From positions 620,001 to 684,000 of the forward strand of contig CAVVST010000005.1 in NCBI GenBank assembly GCA_963750995.1: DNA of 64,000 nt, in the 5' to 3' direction. How positions within the stretch are numbered: position 1 is the first letter of the stretch; each line of letters opens with the position of its first letter. Position numbers and translations under genes: made by a program. This stretch comes from CAVVST01 sp963750995 (GTDB lineage Bacteria > Acidobacteriota > Vicinamibacteria > Vicinamibacterales > UBA2999). Shown piece by piece: positions 27,688-35,741 of this stretch. The notes beneath the pieces are model-generated. The model had not been told where the DNA came from and ran no database searches. It worked only from the letters and a program-made list of their open reading frames with translations.

Positions 27688-28215
27688 TTATGATTCGCGG
27701 ATCCGGCCCAGGTCCCTGAGCGGCGCGAGCCGGGGATCTTCCCATACCGGCGCGCAGTCACAGGTGCCGGTATTGAGATTGGTGCCGCACTGCGCGCAGA
27801 GACCGCGGCAGTCCTCCTTGCACAGCGGCTTCATCGGCAGCACCAGGTAAAACTGCTCCCGCAGCAGCCCGTTCAGATCGATCGCGTCGTTCTCGTAGTA
27901 ACTCGTCTCCAGATCCTCGTCGTCAACTTCACGCTCCGCGTCGGAAGAGGCCTCCGACGCCGGGAGATACCGCAGATCGAACGGCGCGGACACCGGCAGG
28001 CGAAACGGCTCGAGGCAGCGGCTGCACGGCAGCTCCAGCTCGGTGGCGACGTGCCCGACCAGCCGGAACTTGTCCTTGTCCTTGTGGATCTCGAAGGCAA
28101 GGTCGACGGGCGCCACTACCCGATATGCGTCGCGCTCGTCCCCGACCTCCTCCGGCTTGAACGTCCGAGCGAAGTCGCTGACCGGCTTCCGGTACCGTGT
28201 GAGGTCGAGCTGCAT
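27688..28215 (-). CDS. DUF177 (YceD-like) protein
   Basis: A 175-residue protein with the DUF177 pattern: VAPVDLAFEIHKDKDKFRLVGHVATELELPCSRCLEPFRLPV, with a Cys pair at 64 and 67, acidic middle, LLREQFYLVLPMKPLCKEDCRGLCAQCG and a second Cys pair near the end (CDC). The family is always found next to rpmF and is thought to help 23S rRNA accumulation or ribosome assembly. Confidence 0.9.
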   Translation of the reverse strand: MQLDLTRYRKPVSDFARTFKPEEVGDERDAYRVVAPVDLAFEIHKDKDKFRLVGHVATELELPCSRCLEPFRLPVSAPFDLRYLPASEASSDAEREVDDEDLETSYYENDAIDLNGLLREQFYLVLPMKPLCKEDCRGLCAQCGTNLNTGTCDCAPVWEDPRLAPLRDLGRIRES

Positions 28216-28230
28216 GGCCGAAACATCAAA

Positions 28231-29289
28231 TTATAGCTGATTCCACGAGATCGGCCCGATCCAGGGCTTGGGCACGAACAGGCGTTCGTAGAGGGTCACG
28301 GCGAACCGGTCGGTCATCCCGGCCAGAAAATCCCTGGCCGCGACGTCCAGCCCCTCGCCGTCCACGATCCGCCGATCGAGGAACTCGTCAGGACGCTCGT
28401 GGACCTTCTCCCACAGCCCCCGCAGGATGCCGTCGGCCTTCTTGAACTCGGCGGTGGCAATCTCATTTTCGTACACCGCCTCGAACAGAAAACTGCGCAT
28501 CGCCAGCGTGGCGTCGAGCACGACGTCGCTCATCCGGATCTCGGACAGGCCGGCATTCTGGGTTTCGGTTACGACGTCCTTCACCATCCGGGCAATGCGT
28601 GCCGAAGAGGTCGCTCCAAGCGTCTTCACCGGCGCGCCGGGCAGATCCGACATCCGTAGCATTCCCGCCCTGACGGCGTCGTCGATGTCGTGATTCACGT
28701 AGGCGATGAGATCGGCGACCCGCATGATCTGCCCCTCGAGCGTCGCCGCGCGTTTCGACGGATCGACCCCCACCGGCGCTCCCTGCTTGCCCTTGGAATG
28801 GTGGGCGATGCCGTCGCGAACCTCCCACGTCAGGTTGAGTCCCTGGCCGTCGTTTTCGAGGACGTTGACGATCCTGAGGCTCTGCTCGTAGTGGTTAAAG
28901 CCGCCCGGCATCAGCCGGTCGAGCACGCGCTCGCCGGTGTGGCCAAACGGCGTGTGGCCAAGGTCGTGTCCGAGCGCGATCGCTTCGGTCAGCTCTTCGT
29001 GCAGCCACAGCACCTTGGCGATGGTCCGCGCGATCTGCGAGACCTCGAGACTGTGTGTGAGCCGTGTGCGGTAGTGGTCGCCGGCGGGGGCGAAGAAGAC
29101 CTGCGTCTTGTGCTTCAGCCGGCGGAACGCCTTGCTGTGGATGATGCGATCCCGATCGTGCTGAAACGCCGGCCGCACATCGTCTTCCGGCTCGGGACGA
29201 AGCCGGCCGCGCGAGTCGGCGCTCTTCGCCGCCTGCGGCGACAGCGTTTCACGCTCGCGCTGCTCGAGCGCTTCACGAATGCTGGACAC
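28231..29289 (-). CDS. dgt: dGTPase-like HD-domain triphosphohydrolase
   Basis: A ~352-residue protein with the Dgt pattern: RPAFQHDRDRIIHSKAFRRLKHKTQVFFAPAGDHYRTRLTHSLEVSQIARTIA, the HD pair in ALGHDLGHTPFGHTGERVL and NHYEQSLRIVNVLE, then YVNHDIDDAVRAGML. It removes triphosphate from dNTPs. Type-2 Dgt-like proteins have this length. The start is GTG at 29289 (VSSIREALEQRE), overlapping the deoB 3' end by 17 bases; it could also lie slightly later. Confidence 0.9.
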   Translation of the reverse strand: MSSIREALEQRERETLSPQAAKSADSRGRLRPEPEDDVRPAFQHDRDRIIHSKAFRRLKHKTQVFFAPAGDHYRTRLTHSLEVSQIARTIAKVLWLHEELTEAIALGHDLGHTPFGHTGERVLDRLMPGGFNHYEQSLRIVNVLENDGQGLNLTWEVRDGIAHHSKGKQGAPVGVDPSKRAATLEGQIMRVADLIAYVNHDIDDAVRAGMLRMSDLPGAPVKTLGATSSARIARMVKDVVTETQNAGLSEIRMSDVVLDATLAMRSFLFEAVYENEIATAEFKKADGILRGLWEKVHERPDEFLDRRIVDGEGLDVAARDFLAGMTDRFAVTLYERLFVPKPWIGPISWNQL

Positions 29290-30523
29290 GTGTTCCGTCC
29301 GTGACGCCGCGCTCCACGATCTCCTCCAGGAAGCTGGTGCCATGCGCCAGCGGTCCGACGCCGAAGTTGTCGGCAATCGTCTGACCGAGATCGGCAAAGC
29401 TGGCGCGCGTGCCGAGGTCGATGGCACGCACGCGCGGGCCGGTCACCAGCACCGGGACATACTCGCGGGAGTGATCGGTGCTCGGCGTGGTGGGATCGTT
29501 ACCGTGATCGGCGGTGATGACCAGCAGATCCTCCTCGCGCAACGACGGCAACAGCCGCGCCAGCGCCTCGTCGAACCGCTCGAGGTTGGCGGCATATCCG
29601 GCCACGTCATTGCGGTGGCCGTAGACGGCATCGAAATCGACGAGATTCATGAAAATCAGTCCACCGGGGGTGTCCGACATGGCAGTGGCGAGTTTGGCCA
29701 TGCCGTCCGCATCGCTCGAAGTCGGCACGGAGCGGGTGATGCCGCGGCCGGCGAACAGGTCCCGGACCTTGCCGATCGACAGGACGCCGATGCCGTCACG
29801 CGACAACGCGTCCAGCAAGGTATCGCCCGTCGGTTCGAGCGCGTAGTCGTGGCGATTCGCGGTTCGGCGGAACCCACCCGGCTGACCGACGAAGGGGCGC
29901 GCGATAACGCGGCCGATGCCCGACCTGCGGGCGGCCAGCTCGAAAGCCACCTCGCAGATGCGGTACTGCTCGTCGATCGGGATGACGTCCTCGTGTGCGG
30001 CGATTTGAAACACACTGTCGGCTGACGTGTAGACGATCGGCTTGCCGGTCCGCATGTGTTCCGCGCCGAGTCTATCGATGATCTCCGTGCCGGACGCGAC
30101 AACATTGCCAAGGGTGCCGCGGCCGATGCAGCGCTCGAAATCGGCGATGAGTGCTGAGGGAAAACCGGCCGGAAACGTCGGAAATGCCCGATCCAGCACA
30201 ACTCCAGTCATTTCCCAGTGTCCGGTGACCGAATCCTTGCCGGCCGACACCTCGGTCATCCGCCCATAAGCGGCCCGCACCGGCCCCGAAGCCGATCCGG
30301 GCAGCACGGCGACGCGGTCGAGGCCGAGCGCGCGAAGCGCGGGAATCTTCAGCGGGATCTGTCGGGCGATGTTGCCAAGGGTATCGCTGCCCTCGTCGCC
30401 GTACGCGGCAGCATCCGGCAGCGCCCCGATACCGACACTGTCGAGGACGATCAGGATGACGCGGGCGAACGCCTCACGGGTGCGGCGACGCGAGGTAGTT
30501 GGCGACGGAGCGCTGGGTGGCAA
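29273..30523 (-). CDS. deoB: Phosphopentomutase
   Basis: A ~416-residue alkaline-phosphatase-superfamily mutase: ILIVLDSVGIGALPDAAAYGDEGSDTLGNIA at the start, SAGKDSVTGHWEMTG (phosphorylated Thr/Ser loop), NLVDFDAVYGHRNDVAGYAANLERFD, ITADHGNDPTTPSTDHSREYVPVLV. It interconverts ribose-1-P and ribose-5-P. Start unclear: TTG at 30523 adds ~21 residues before VILIVLD and overlaps hfq by 50 bases; there is no ATG or GTG in frame closer by. Confidence 0.93.
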   Translation of the reverse strand: MPPSAPSPTTSRRRTREAFARVILIVLDSVGIGALPDAAAYGDEGSDTLGNIARQIPLKIPALRALGLDRVAVLPGSASGPVRAAYGRMTEVSAGKDSVTGHWEMTGVVLDRAFPTFPAGFPSALIADFERCIGRGTLGNVVASGTEIIDRLGAEHMRTGKPIVYTSADSVFQIAAHEDVIPIDEQYRICEVAFELAARRSGIGRVIARPFVGQPGGFRRTANRHDYALEPTGDTLLDALSRDGIGVLSIGKVRDLFAGRGITRSVPTSSDADGMAKLATAMSDTPGGLIFMNLVDFDAVYGHRNDVAGYAANLERFDEALARLLPSLREEDLLVITADHGNDPTTPSTDHSREYVPVLVTGPRVRAIDLGTRASFADLGQTIADNFGVGPLAHGTSFLEEIVERGVTDGTRVQHS

Positions 30524-30740
30524 TGGTGGCGATCGCGTGCTTGAAGACCAGGTGATCGGCGCCGTCGACTTCCACGATCACCGCGAAGCGATCGAAATTC
30601 TTGATCCGCGCGTCGAACTGACGACCGTCGACCAGGTGGACGCTGACAGCCAGCCGCTCGCGCCTGGCGTAGTTGAGAAAGGCGTCCTGGATGTTCGGCT
30701 GTGCGGATGCAACACGGGGCTCGGTTGTGACCTGGGCCAT
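30474..30740 (-). CDS. hfq: RNA chaperone Hfq
   Basis: An 88-residue Hfq: NIQDAFLNYARRERLAVSVHLVDGRQFDARIKNFDRFAVIVEV is the Sm1 motif with the proximal-face QD, and HLVFKHAIATI the Sm2 motif (FKHA in place of YKHA). It helps small RNAs pair with mRNAs. The miaA-hfq pairing is conserved. The C-terminal tail is very short (SPHP). Confidence 0.97.
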   Translation of the reverse strand: MAQVTTEPRVASAQPNIQDAFLNYARRERLAVSVHLVDGRQFDARIKNFDRFAVIVEVDGADHLVFKHAIATIATQRSVANYLASPHP

Positions 30741-30754
30741 CTAATGGACCGCTC

Positions 30755-31705
30755 CTAAAGAACATTTCCGCGCGGCCGGATGCCACGCGCCGCCAGCTCG
30801 TCTTCCACGCGGGTGCGCGTCTCGCGCCGCTCGCCGGGACCGTCGAACCAGATTAGATTAGGCTCTTTGCGAAACCAGATCAACTGCCGGCGCGCGTAGC
30901 GACGGTTCTCCTGCGCGATCAGCGCACGCGTCGCCGCTTCGTCGCGCACGCCTTTCAGCATCTCCATCACCTGCCGATACACGAGGCCGCCGAATGGACG
31001 CGCTTCGGGCGGCACCCCGCCCGCGAGCAGCGCCTTCACCTCGTCGACGATCCCGCGCGCGAACTGGTCGTCCACGCGCCGGGCCACGCGCTCGGCCGTC
31101 AACTCGGCCGGGAGCCGCAGCGCGATCGCCGTCACGTTACAGTCGGCAATCAGCGATGCCGTGTCGCTGAAGTGGGCGGTGAGGGGCCGGCCGGTCGCGA
31201 AGTAAACCTCCAGCGCCCGGACAAGGCGCTTCTGATCGCGCGGCATGATGCGCGCCGCAGACTGCGGATCGGCCCGCTGCAACATGCGATGCAGGCGCTC
31301 GACTCCCCGCCGCTGCGCGACCCGGTTCAGCCGGCGGCGCAGCGCCTCGTCGGCGCCGGGCCCCGGAAACAGGCCACGTGTCAGCGCCCGGTAGTAGAAG
31401 CCGGTCCCGCCGATCAGAATCGGCAGCCGCGCGCGCGCGTGAATGTCGCGGATCACCCGCGCGGCGTCGCGCGCGAACTGCGCGGCGGTATATACCTCGG
31501 TCGGGTCGGAGATATCGACCAGGTGATGGGGGATGCCGCGCCGGGCCTCAATCGGCAGCTTGTCGGTCCCGATGTCGAACCCGCGATAGACCGCCGTCGA
31601 ATCGCAGTTGATGACTTCGCCCCCGTACCGCTCCGCCAGCGCCAGCCCCAGCGCGCTCTTCCCCGAAGCCGTGGGACCGAGGACGGCAAGTACATTCGCG
31701 GCCAT
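30755..31705 (-). CDS. miaA: tRNA dimethylallyltransferase
   Basis: A ~316-residue MiaA: VLAVLGPTASGKSALGLALAERYGGEVINCDSTAVYRGFDIGTDKLP, GIPHHLVDISDPTEVYTAAQFARDA, LPILIGGTGFYYRALTRGLF and RQLIWFRKEPNLIWFD. It adds dimethylallyl to A37 of tRNAs reading U-starting codons. The ATG at 31705 fits the family start; earlier starts lie in the ATCGATGATC repeat. Confidence 0.96.
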   Translation of the reverse strand: MAANVLAVLGPTASGKSALGLALAERYGGEVINCDSTAVYRGFDIGTDKLPIEARRGIPHHLVDISDPTEVYTAAQFARDAARVIRDIHARARLPILIGGTGFYYRALTRGLFPGPGADEALRRRLNRVAQRRGVERLHRMLQRADPQSAARIMPRDQKRLVRALEVYFATGRPLTAHFSDTASLIADCNVTAIALRLPAELTAERVARRVDDQFARGIVDEVKALLAGGVPPEARPFGGLVYRQVMEMLKGVRDEAATRALIAQENRRYARRQLIWFRKEPNLIWFDGPGERRETRTRVEDELAARGIRPRGNVL

Positions 31706-31710
31706 CTGCA

Positions 31711-31756
31711 GATCGATGATCGATGATCTGATCATCGATTGAATCATCGATGATCG
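31711..31756. repeat. Intergenic word hairpin (ATCGATGATC words)
   Basis: Iterations of ATCGATGATC and its complement. Positions 31719-31739 form a perfect palindrome (ATCGATGATC, one base, GATCATCGAT). Similar words recur at 31898-31912. It lies upstream of miaA, and the same words end the TonB-like gene. Confidence 0.65.
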
Positions 31757-31788
31757 GCGCATCGGTCCATTATTGAATCAGTGAACCA

Positions 31789-31872
31789 TCAGCGCAGGAC
31801 GCGGACCACCACGTACACGACAAGCGCGCTGAGCAGGATGAGGAGCCCGAGTTGCTGTACTCGTGTGGGCAT
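31789..31872 (-). CDS. Possible 27-residue single-pass membrane protein
   Basis: MPTRVQQLGLLILLSALVVYVVVRVLR: a short basic start, one hydrophobic helix of ~17 residues and a basic end, typical of membrane microproteins. It lies between the TonB-like gene and miaA. An in-frame ATG 12 codons upstream (31908) would overlap the TonB-like stop. The ribosome-binding site is weak, and no homologue is recognised. Confidence 0.35.
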   Translation of the reverse strand: MPTRVQQLGLLILLSALVVYVVVRVLR

Positions 31873-31913
31873 CGATGAACCAATCCCAATTCTCAAATCA
31901 TCGATCATCGATG

Positions 31914-32843
31914 CTAATTGGGCGGCTCTTCGTTGTAGTAGAAGGTCACCGTGAACAGTGCCTGGTCGGAAGGATATTCCGGCGGCAGCGGCGCCGTCGG
32001 ATTGGAGGTCACGATCGCACCGTAGGCCGCGTTGTTGAAGGCCTCGATCGAGGAGGGCTGCAGGATGATGAGGTCGGTAATCGATCCGTCCCGGTGGATG
32101 TTGAACTGCAGGACGACGTGGCCGCTCATCACCATCGCCGCCTGGGGAATGAACCAGTTGCGCCGGACCTGGGCGACGAAGCGGCGCAGCCACGGGCCGA
32201 ACTCGACACCCTTGGTATCGAACTGAATGGTGGCCCCGGGACGATCCGTGCCGCCCTGGGGATTGTTGAACGTCTCGTTCTGGACGTAGCGCTGCAGATT
32301 CCGCAGCGCTTCGCCCAGCGATCCCGCAGCCCGCGGTGTCTGCGCGTCTGGCGGACGCCTGAACCCCGTCTCCGAAGGCGGCAGCGGCCGGGTGGCTTCC
32401 GCCTCGGGTTCGGGCTTCGGCTGCGGCGGCTCCTCAGGTCCACGCGCGCGTTCCGGCACTTCTGCTTCAACCCGCTCCGAGGAATTCCCGCGTGAAAACG
32501 GCAGCGGGTTTTCCGGGACGCGCGCGATCTGCGGCGCCTGCGCGATGCGGTTCTCATCGGAGAGTTCAAAGCGTTCGCGCGGCTGCGGTGCCGGCGTATC
32601 GAGGCGCGGCTGCACGAACACGAACCGGCGCTGCGCGGCTTCGCGCTCCCGCTCCAGCGCCTCCTGCTGCCGCGCCAGTTCTTCCGGAGTGGGCTGGAAC
32701 ATCGGCAATTGCGGCCCCACAATCAGCAACACCGCCAGGACCCCGTGAACGACGACCGACAACGCCACGCCGTCGCGCCTTGCGATGGCACTGCCGACGA
32801 CGTTTTCGTCTTGATAGCGATCGTCGAAGTCGAAATGAATCAC
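31914..32843 (-). CDS. TonB-family energy transducer
   Basis: A 309-residue protein with one N-terminal membrane helix (SVVVHGVLAVLLIVG), a long Pro/Glu-rich linker (~55-180, with PEEPPQPKPEPEAEATRPLP), and a C-terminal TonB-like domain: WLRRFVAQVRRNWFIPQAAMVMSGHVVLQFNIHRDGSITDLIILQPSSIEAFNNAAYGAIVTSNPTAPLPPEYP. It would span the periplasm and transmit ExbBD energy to outer-membrane receptors. No exbBD is adjacent, so it may serve a different partner. It lies after menG on the minus strand. Confidence 0.88.
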   Translation of the reverse strand: MIHFDFDDRYQDENVVGSAIARRDGVALSVVVHGVLAVLLIVGPQLPMFQPTPEELARQQEALEREREAAQRRFVFVQPRLDTPAPQPRERFELSDENRIAQAPQIARVPENPLPFSRGNSSERVEAEVPERARGPEEPPQPKPEPEAEATRPLPPSETGFRRPPDAQTPRAAGSLGEALRNLQRYVQNETFNNPQGGTDRPGATIQFDTKGVEFGPWLRRFVAQVRRNWFIPQAAMVMSGHVVLQFNIHRDGSITDLIILQPSSIEAFNNAAYGAIVTSNPTAPLPPEYPSDQALFTVTFYYNEEPPN

Positions 32844-32883
32844 GGGCGTGATCGCTAATTATAACATTCGGTCTGACAACGAC

Positions 32884-33609
32884 TTAGCGCTTGATGGCCG
32901 TATAGAGATAGACGATGCCGAAGGTCAGCGAGTCTGCCCGGACCTGACTGAATCCGGCCTGCTCGAGAATAGCCATGAACGAGGCCGGAGGCGGGAAGCT
33001 ACCGACTGACGCCGGCAGGTAGGAGTAGGCCGCCGAATGCCCCGACACCATCCGGCCAACGCGCGGCAGCAGGTACTTGAAGTACCAGAGATACAACGTG
33101 CTGATGCCTGGGATCCGGGGCACGCCGAACTCGAGGATCGCCAGGCGTCCGCCTCGCCGCAGTGCACGCGCCATTTCGGCGCACGCCCGTTCAGGGCGCT
33201 GGACGTTGCGAATGCCGAAGGCAACCGTCGCCGCATCGACGCTGGCATCCCGAACCGGAAGGTTCGCCGCATCGCCGCGCAGCAACGCGATCCGTCTCGC
33301 CTCTCCGGCGTCACGAACCTTGCGCCAGCCGAACGCCAGCATCGCGCTTGCGAAATCGACGCCGATCACGCGTGCGGCCGTCGGACCTCCAGGTCCGCCC
33401 TTCCGTGCCTGAAGCGCCACATCCGCCGTGCCGGTGCAGACGTCGAGCAGTGTTTCGCGGCCGGTCAAGGCAAGCGACTCGATCGCCTTCGCGCGCCAGC
33501 GGCGATCGATACCGGCGCTCAGCACGTGGTTGAGCAGATCGTAGCGGGGCGCGATCGCGTCGAACATCCCCGCGATGCGGTCGGGCGTCTTATCGGGTTG
33601 GTTATCCAA
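32884..33609 (-). CDS. menG: Demethylmenaquinone methyltransferase
   Basis: A 241-residue UbiE/MenG: MFDAIAPRYDLLNHVLSAGIDRRWR, LLDVCTGTADVAL (SAM motif I), ATVAFGIRNVQRPERACAEMARALRRGGRLAILEFGVP and YSYLPASVGSFP. It methylates demethylmenaquinone in the last step of the pathway encoded by the next genes. A GGTCC-type palindrome at 33381-33400 is read through in frame and adds KGGPGGPTAAR between motif I and RVIGVDFA. Its start overlaps the prenyltransferase gene by 8 bases. Confidence 0.93.
   Translation of the reverse strand: MDNQPDKTPDRIAGMFDAIAPRYDLLNHVLSAGIDRRWRAKAIESLALTGRETLLDVCTGTADVALQARKGGPGGPTAARVIGVDFASAMLAFGWRKVRDAGEARRIALLRGDAANLPVRDASVDAATVAFGIRNVQRPERACAEMARALRRGGRLAILEFGVPRIPGISTLYLWYFKYLLPRVGRMVSGHSAAYSYLPASVGSFPPPASFMAILEQAGFSQVRADSLTFGIVYLYTAIKR
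33381..33400. repeat. GGTCC-type palindrome inside menG
   Basis: CGGACCTCCAGGTCCG lies within the menG coding region and is translated as part of GGPGGPT. It keeps the frame. It is the only family member found within a gene here. Confidence 0.6.
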
Positions 33610-34453
33610 GGTACAGGGACAACGCGGTCGCGACGAAATAGATGATGCCGACGTAGCCGTTCAGATCGAATGCGCGCTTCACCTGTGAAAGGTCGCCTTC
33701 GCTGACCAGCGACTGCTCGTAGGCGAGCAGGACCGCGACAATCGCCACGCCGGCAAGGTACAGCCATGGCAGATCCGCGACGCGCCAGAGTGCCGTCATC
33801 GCCACAATCGTCGCGACGTGCATGATTCGCGACAACCGGATGGCCGGGCCGATGCCAAACCGCGTCGGAATGGAGCGGAGTCCCTGATGCAGGTCCACCT
33901 CGACGTCCTGGCACGCATACAGAATGTCGAAGCCGCCCACCCAGAGACCGATCGCAAGCCCGAGCAGCCACGGCTCGAGCCCCTGTCCCCCGCCGGCGGC
34001 AATCCACCCGCCAACCGGTGCGACCGCCATCGCCAGGCCCAGGAACAGCTGCGTGTACGACGTCACGCGCTTCGCCAACGAATACCAGAACACGATTGCC
34101 AGCGCGACCGGCGAGAGCAGCAGGCACAGCGTGCTGAGCTGCGACGCCCCGCACACGAACACGACCGAGGACACCGCAACGAACAGCGCCGCCTCCGTTG
34201 TCGACATCGCGCCGCGAGGCAGCTCGCGCATCGACGTTCTCGGATTCGCCGCGTCGAACCTGGCGTCGACCAGCCGGTTGAATCCCATCGCCGCGCTGCG
34301 CGCGCTCACCATGCAGACGATGATCCAGATGACCTGCGACCAGGCAAACGGCTGCTCGCGCCACGCCAGCAGCGCGCCCGTCAGCGCAAACGGCAGCGCG
34401 AAGACGGAATGGCTGAAGCGGACAAATGATAGATACGTTGACAGCCGGCTCAT
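33602..34453 (-). CDS. UbiA-family prenyltransferase of the futalosine pathway (MqnP-like)
   Basis: A ~283-residue integral membrane protein with eight or so helices. The aspartate motifs of UbiA enzymes are present: NRLVDARFDAANPRTSMRELPRG and ACQDVEVDLHQGLRSIPTRFG. The 4-hydroxybenzoate-octaprenyltransferase-like branch found in futalosine operons (MqnP) attaches the isoprenoid tail to the 1,4-dihydroxy-6-naphthoate ring. Its position between menG and mqnC/mqnA supports that role. The ATG at 34453 follows the word-hairpin region; an earlier frame-open start lies inside it. Confidence 0.88.
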   Translation of the reverse strand: MSRLSTYLSFVRFSHSVFALPFALTGALLAWREQPFAWSQVIWIIVCMVSARSAAMGFNRLVDARFDAANPRTSMRELPRGAMSTTEAALFVAVSSVVFVCGASQLSTLCLLLSPVALAIVFWYSLAKRVTSYTQLFLGLAMAVAPVGGWIAAGGGQGLEPWLLGLAIGLWVGGFDILYACQDVEVDLHQGLRSIPTRFGIGPAIRLSRIMHVATIVAMTALWRVADLPWLYLAGVAIVAVLLAYEQSLVSEGDLSQVKRAFDLNGYVGIIYFVATALSLYLG

Positions 34454-34467
34454 GACTTCGTCAAAGC

Positions 34468-34536
34468 CCAATGCCCACCTCCCAACACCCAAAGTGCCGG
34501 GTACAAGCGTTGGGAATTGGTCATTGGGAGTTGGGA
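34468..34536. repeat. Intergenic word hairpin (CCCAAT/ATTGGG words)
   Basis: The left part has CCCAATGCCCACCTCCCAAC and the right part TTGGGAATTGGTCATTGGGA, which pair. The right arm runs into the 3' end of the amidohydrolase gene and encodes its last residues (NPNSQ) and stop. Confidence 0.65.
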
Positions 34537-35741
34537 TTTTCTGAATCGAGCCAGGTGATGGCAGATGGCTCGAGTCCAGTGAGAAGGTATTCTTCCACAT
34601 CGCCCACGTTGGCCGGCACTCGCACGGCAATCAGGGCGCTCCGCTTCCCCGCCTCGATGGTGCCGAATTCGTCGCCGAAGCCGAGCGCGGCCGCGCCGAA
34701 GCGGGTCGCACTCTCGAGCAGGGTCCGCGCCGGGACCCGCGGCGCAATCCGGCGAGCCTGCGCGAGCTCGCTGAACATGTTCAGATCGCTGACGCTCGCC
34801 AGGCTGTCGGTGCCGAACGCGACCTTCACGCCCATCGCATAGAACGCCTCGAGCGGTGGATCGCCAACGCCCACGTACCGGTTGCTCCGCGGACAGGCCA
34901 CGACGGTCGTGCCGAGCGCCCGGAGCCGGGCGAGATCGTCGCCCTCGAACTGCACACCGTGGACGGCAAGCACGCGCGAATCCAGGAACCCGAGCTCGGC
35001 CAGGTATTGAACCGGCGACATCCCCGGGGCATTCCAGGCATCGCTCCACGCCCCGAGGGTCGTCAGGAGATCACGCCACGGCCCGGTCCCGCGCGCGAGG
35101 AACTCGATCTCCTCCGGCGATTCACCAAGATGCACGGTAGAAATGTCGCCGGGGTGCGACTCGATGTCTTCGCGGATTGCAGCGAAAAGGCCCGGCGACA
35201 CCGAATACGGCGCGTGCGGCGCCACCGAACAACGAACATCCCCGCCTGCCGCGTGAGCCCCCACCGCCGCCCGCGCCTGGAACACCCGCGCCGCCGGATC
35301 GTCCGCGTTGAACCCCAGCAACTCGTAGAACACCCGCGCCGCCATCGATGCCTCCAGCAGGAGCGGGACGGTCACCAGCGTGTTCGTGACGTCCCCGATC
35401 AGGCCGGTGCCGCTCGCGCGCGCTTCCTCGATGCCGGCGCGGGCCGCCGCCACGATCACCGGATCGTGCGGGTTGGCGTAGCGCCGCCGTGCCGCCATGA
35501 TTGCCGCGATCCAGTCCAGGAACCTCGACGACGGCGGAACGACCCCGCGCAGGTACGACAGTTCGAGATGGGTGTGCGCGTTGACGACCGCCGGGAGAAT
35601 GACGGCGCTGCCGAGGTCAGTGGCGCCTGCCGTGGGCGTCGAGCTGACAGCCGCGATGCGGCCATCCTCGACCGCCACCCAGCCGCCGCGAATCGGGGCT
35701 TCCGCGACAGGAAGGACCCACTCCGCCCTGTAGACAGCCAC
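34521..35741 (-). CDS. Amidohydrolase, probable aminodeoxyfutalosine deaminase
   Basis: A 406-residue metal-dependent amidohydrolase: VNAHTHLELSYLRG (HxH metal site), SVAPHAPYSVSPGLF, TVHLGESPEEIEFLARG, VHGVQFEGDDLARLRALGTTVVACPRSNRYVGVGDPP and FGTDSLASVSDLNMFSELAQ (metal Asp). These fit the chlorohydrolase/adenosine-deaminase-like branch. In the futalosine pathway such an enzyme (MqnX) converts 6-amino-6-deoxyfutalosine to futalosine. Context supports it: directly after mqnC with no gap (TAG then GTG start). The exact substrate is inferred. The C-terminus is encoded by the word hairpin. Confidence 0.8.
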   Translation of the reverse strand: MAVYRAEWVLPVAEAPIRGGWVAVEDGRIAAVSSTPTAGATDLGSAVILPAVVNAHTHLELSYLRGVVPPSSRFLDWIAAIMAARRRYANPHDPVIVAAARAGIEEARASGTGLIGDVTNTLVTVPLLLEASMAARVFYELLGFNADDPAARVFQARAAVGAHAAGGDVRCSVAPHAPYSVSPGLFAAIREDIESHPGDISTVHLGESPEEIEFLARGTGPWRDLLTTLGAWSDAWNAPGMSPVQYLAELGFLDSRVLAVHGVQFEGDDLARLRALGTTVVACPRSNRYVGVGDPPLEAFYAMGVKVAFGTDSLASVSDLNMFSELAQARRIAPRVPARTLLESATRFGAAALGFGDEFGTIEAGKRSALIAVRVPANVGDVEEYLLTGLEPSAITWLDSENPNSQ

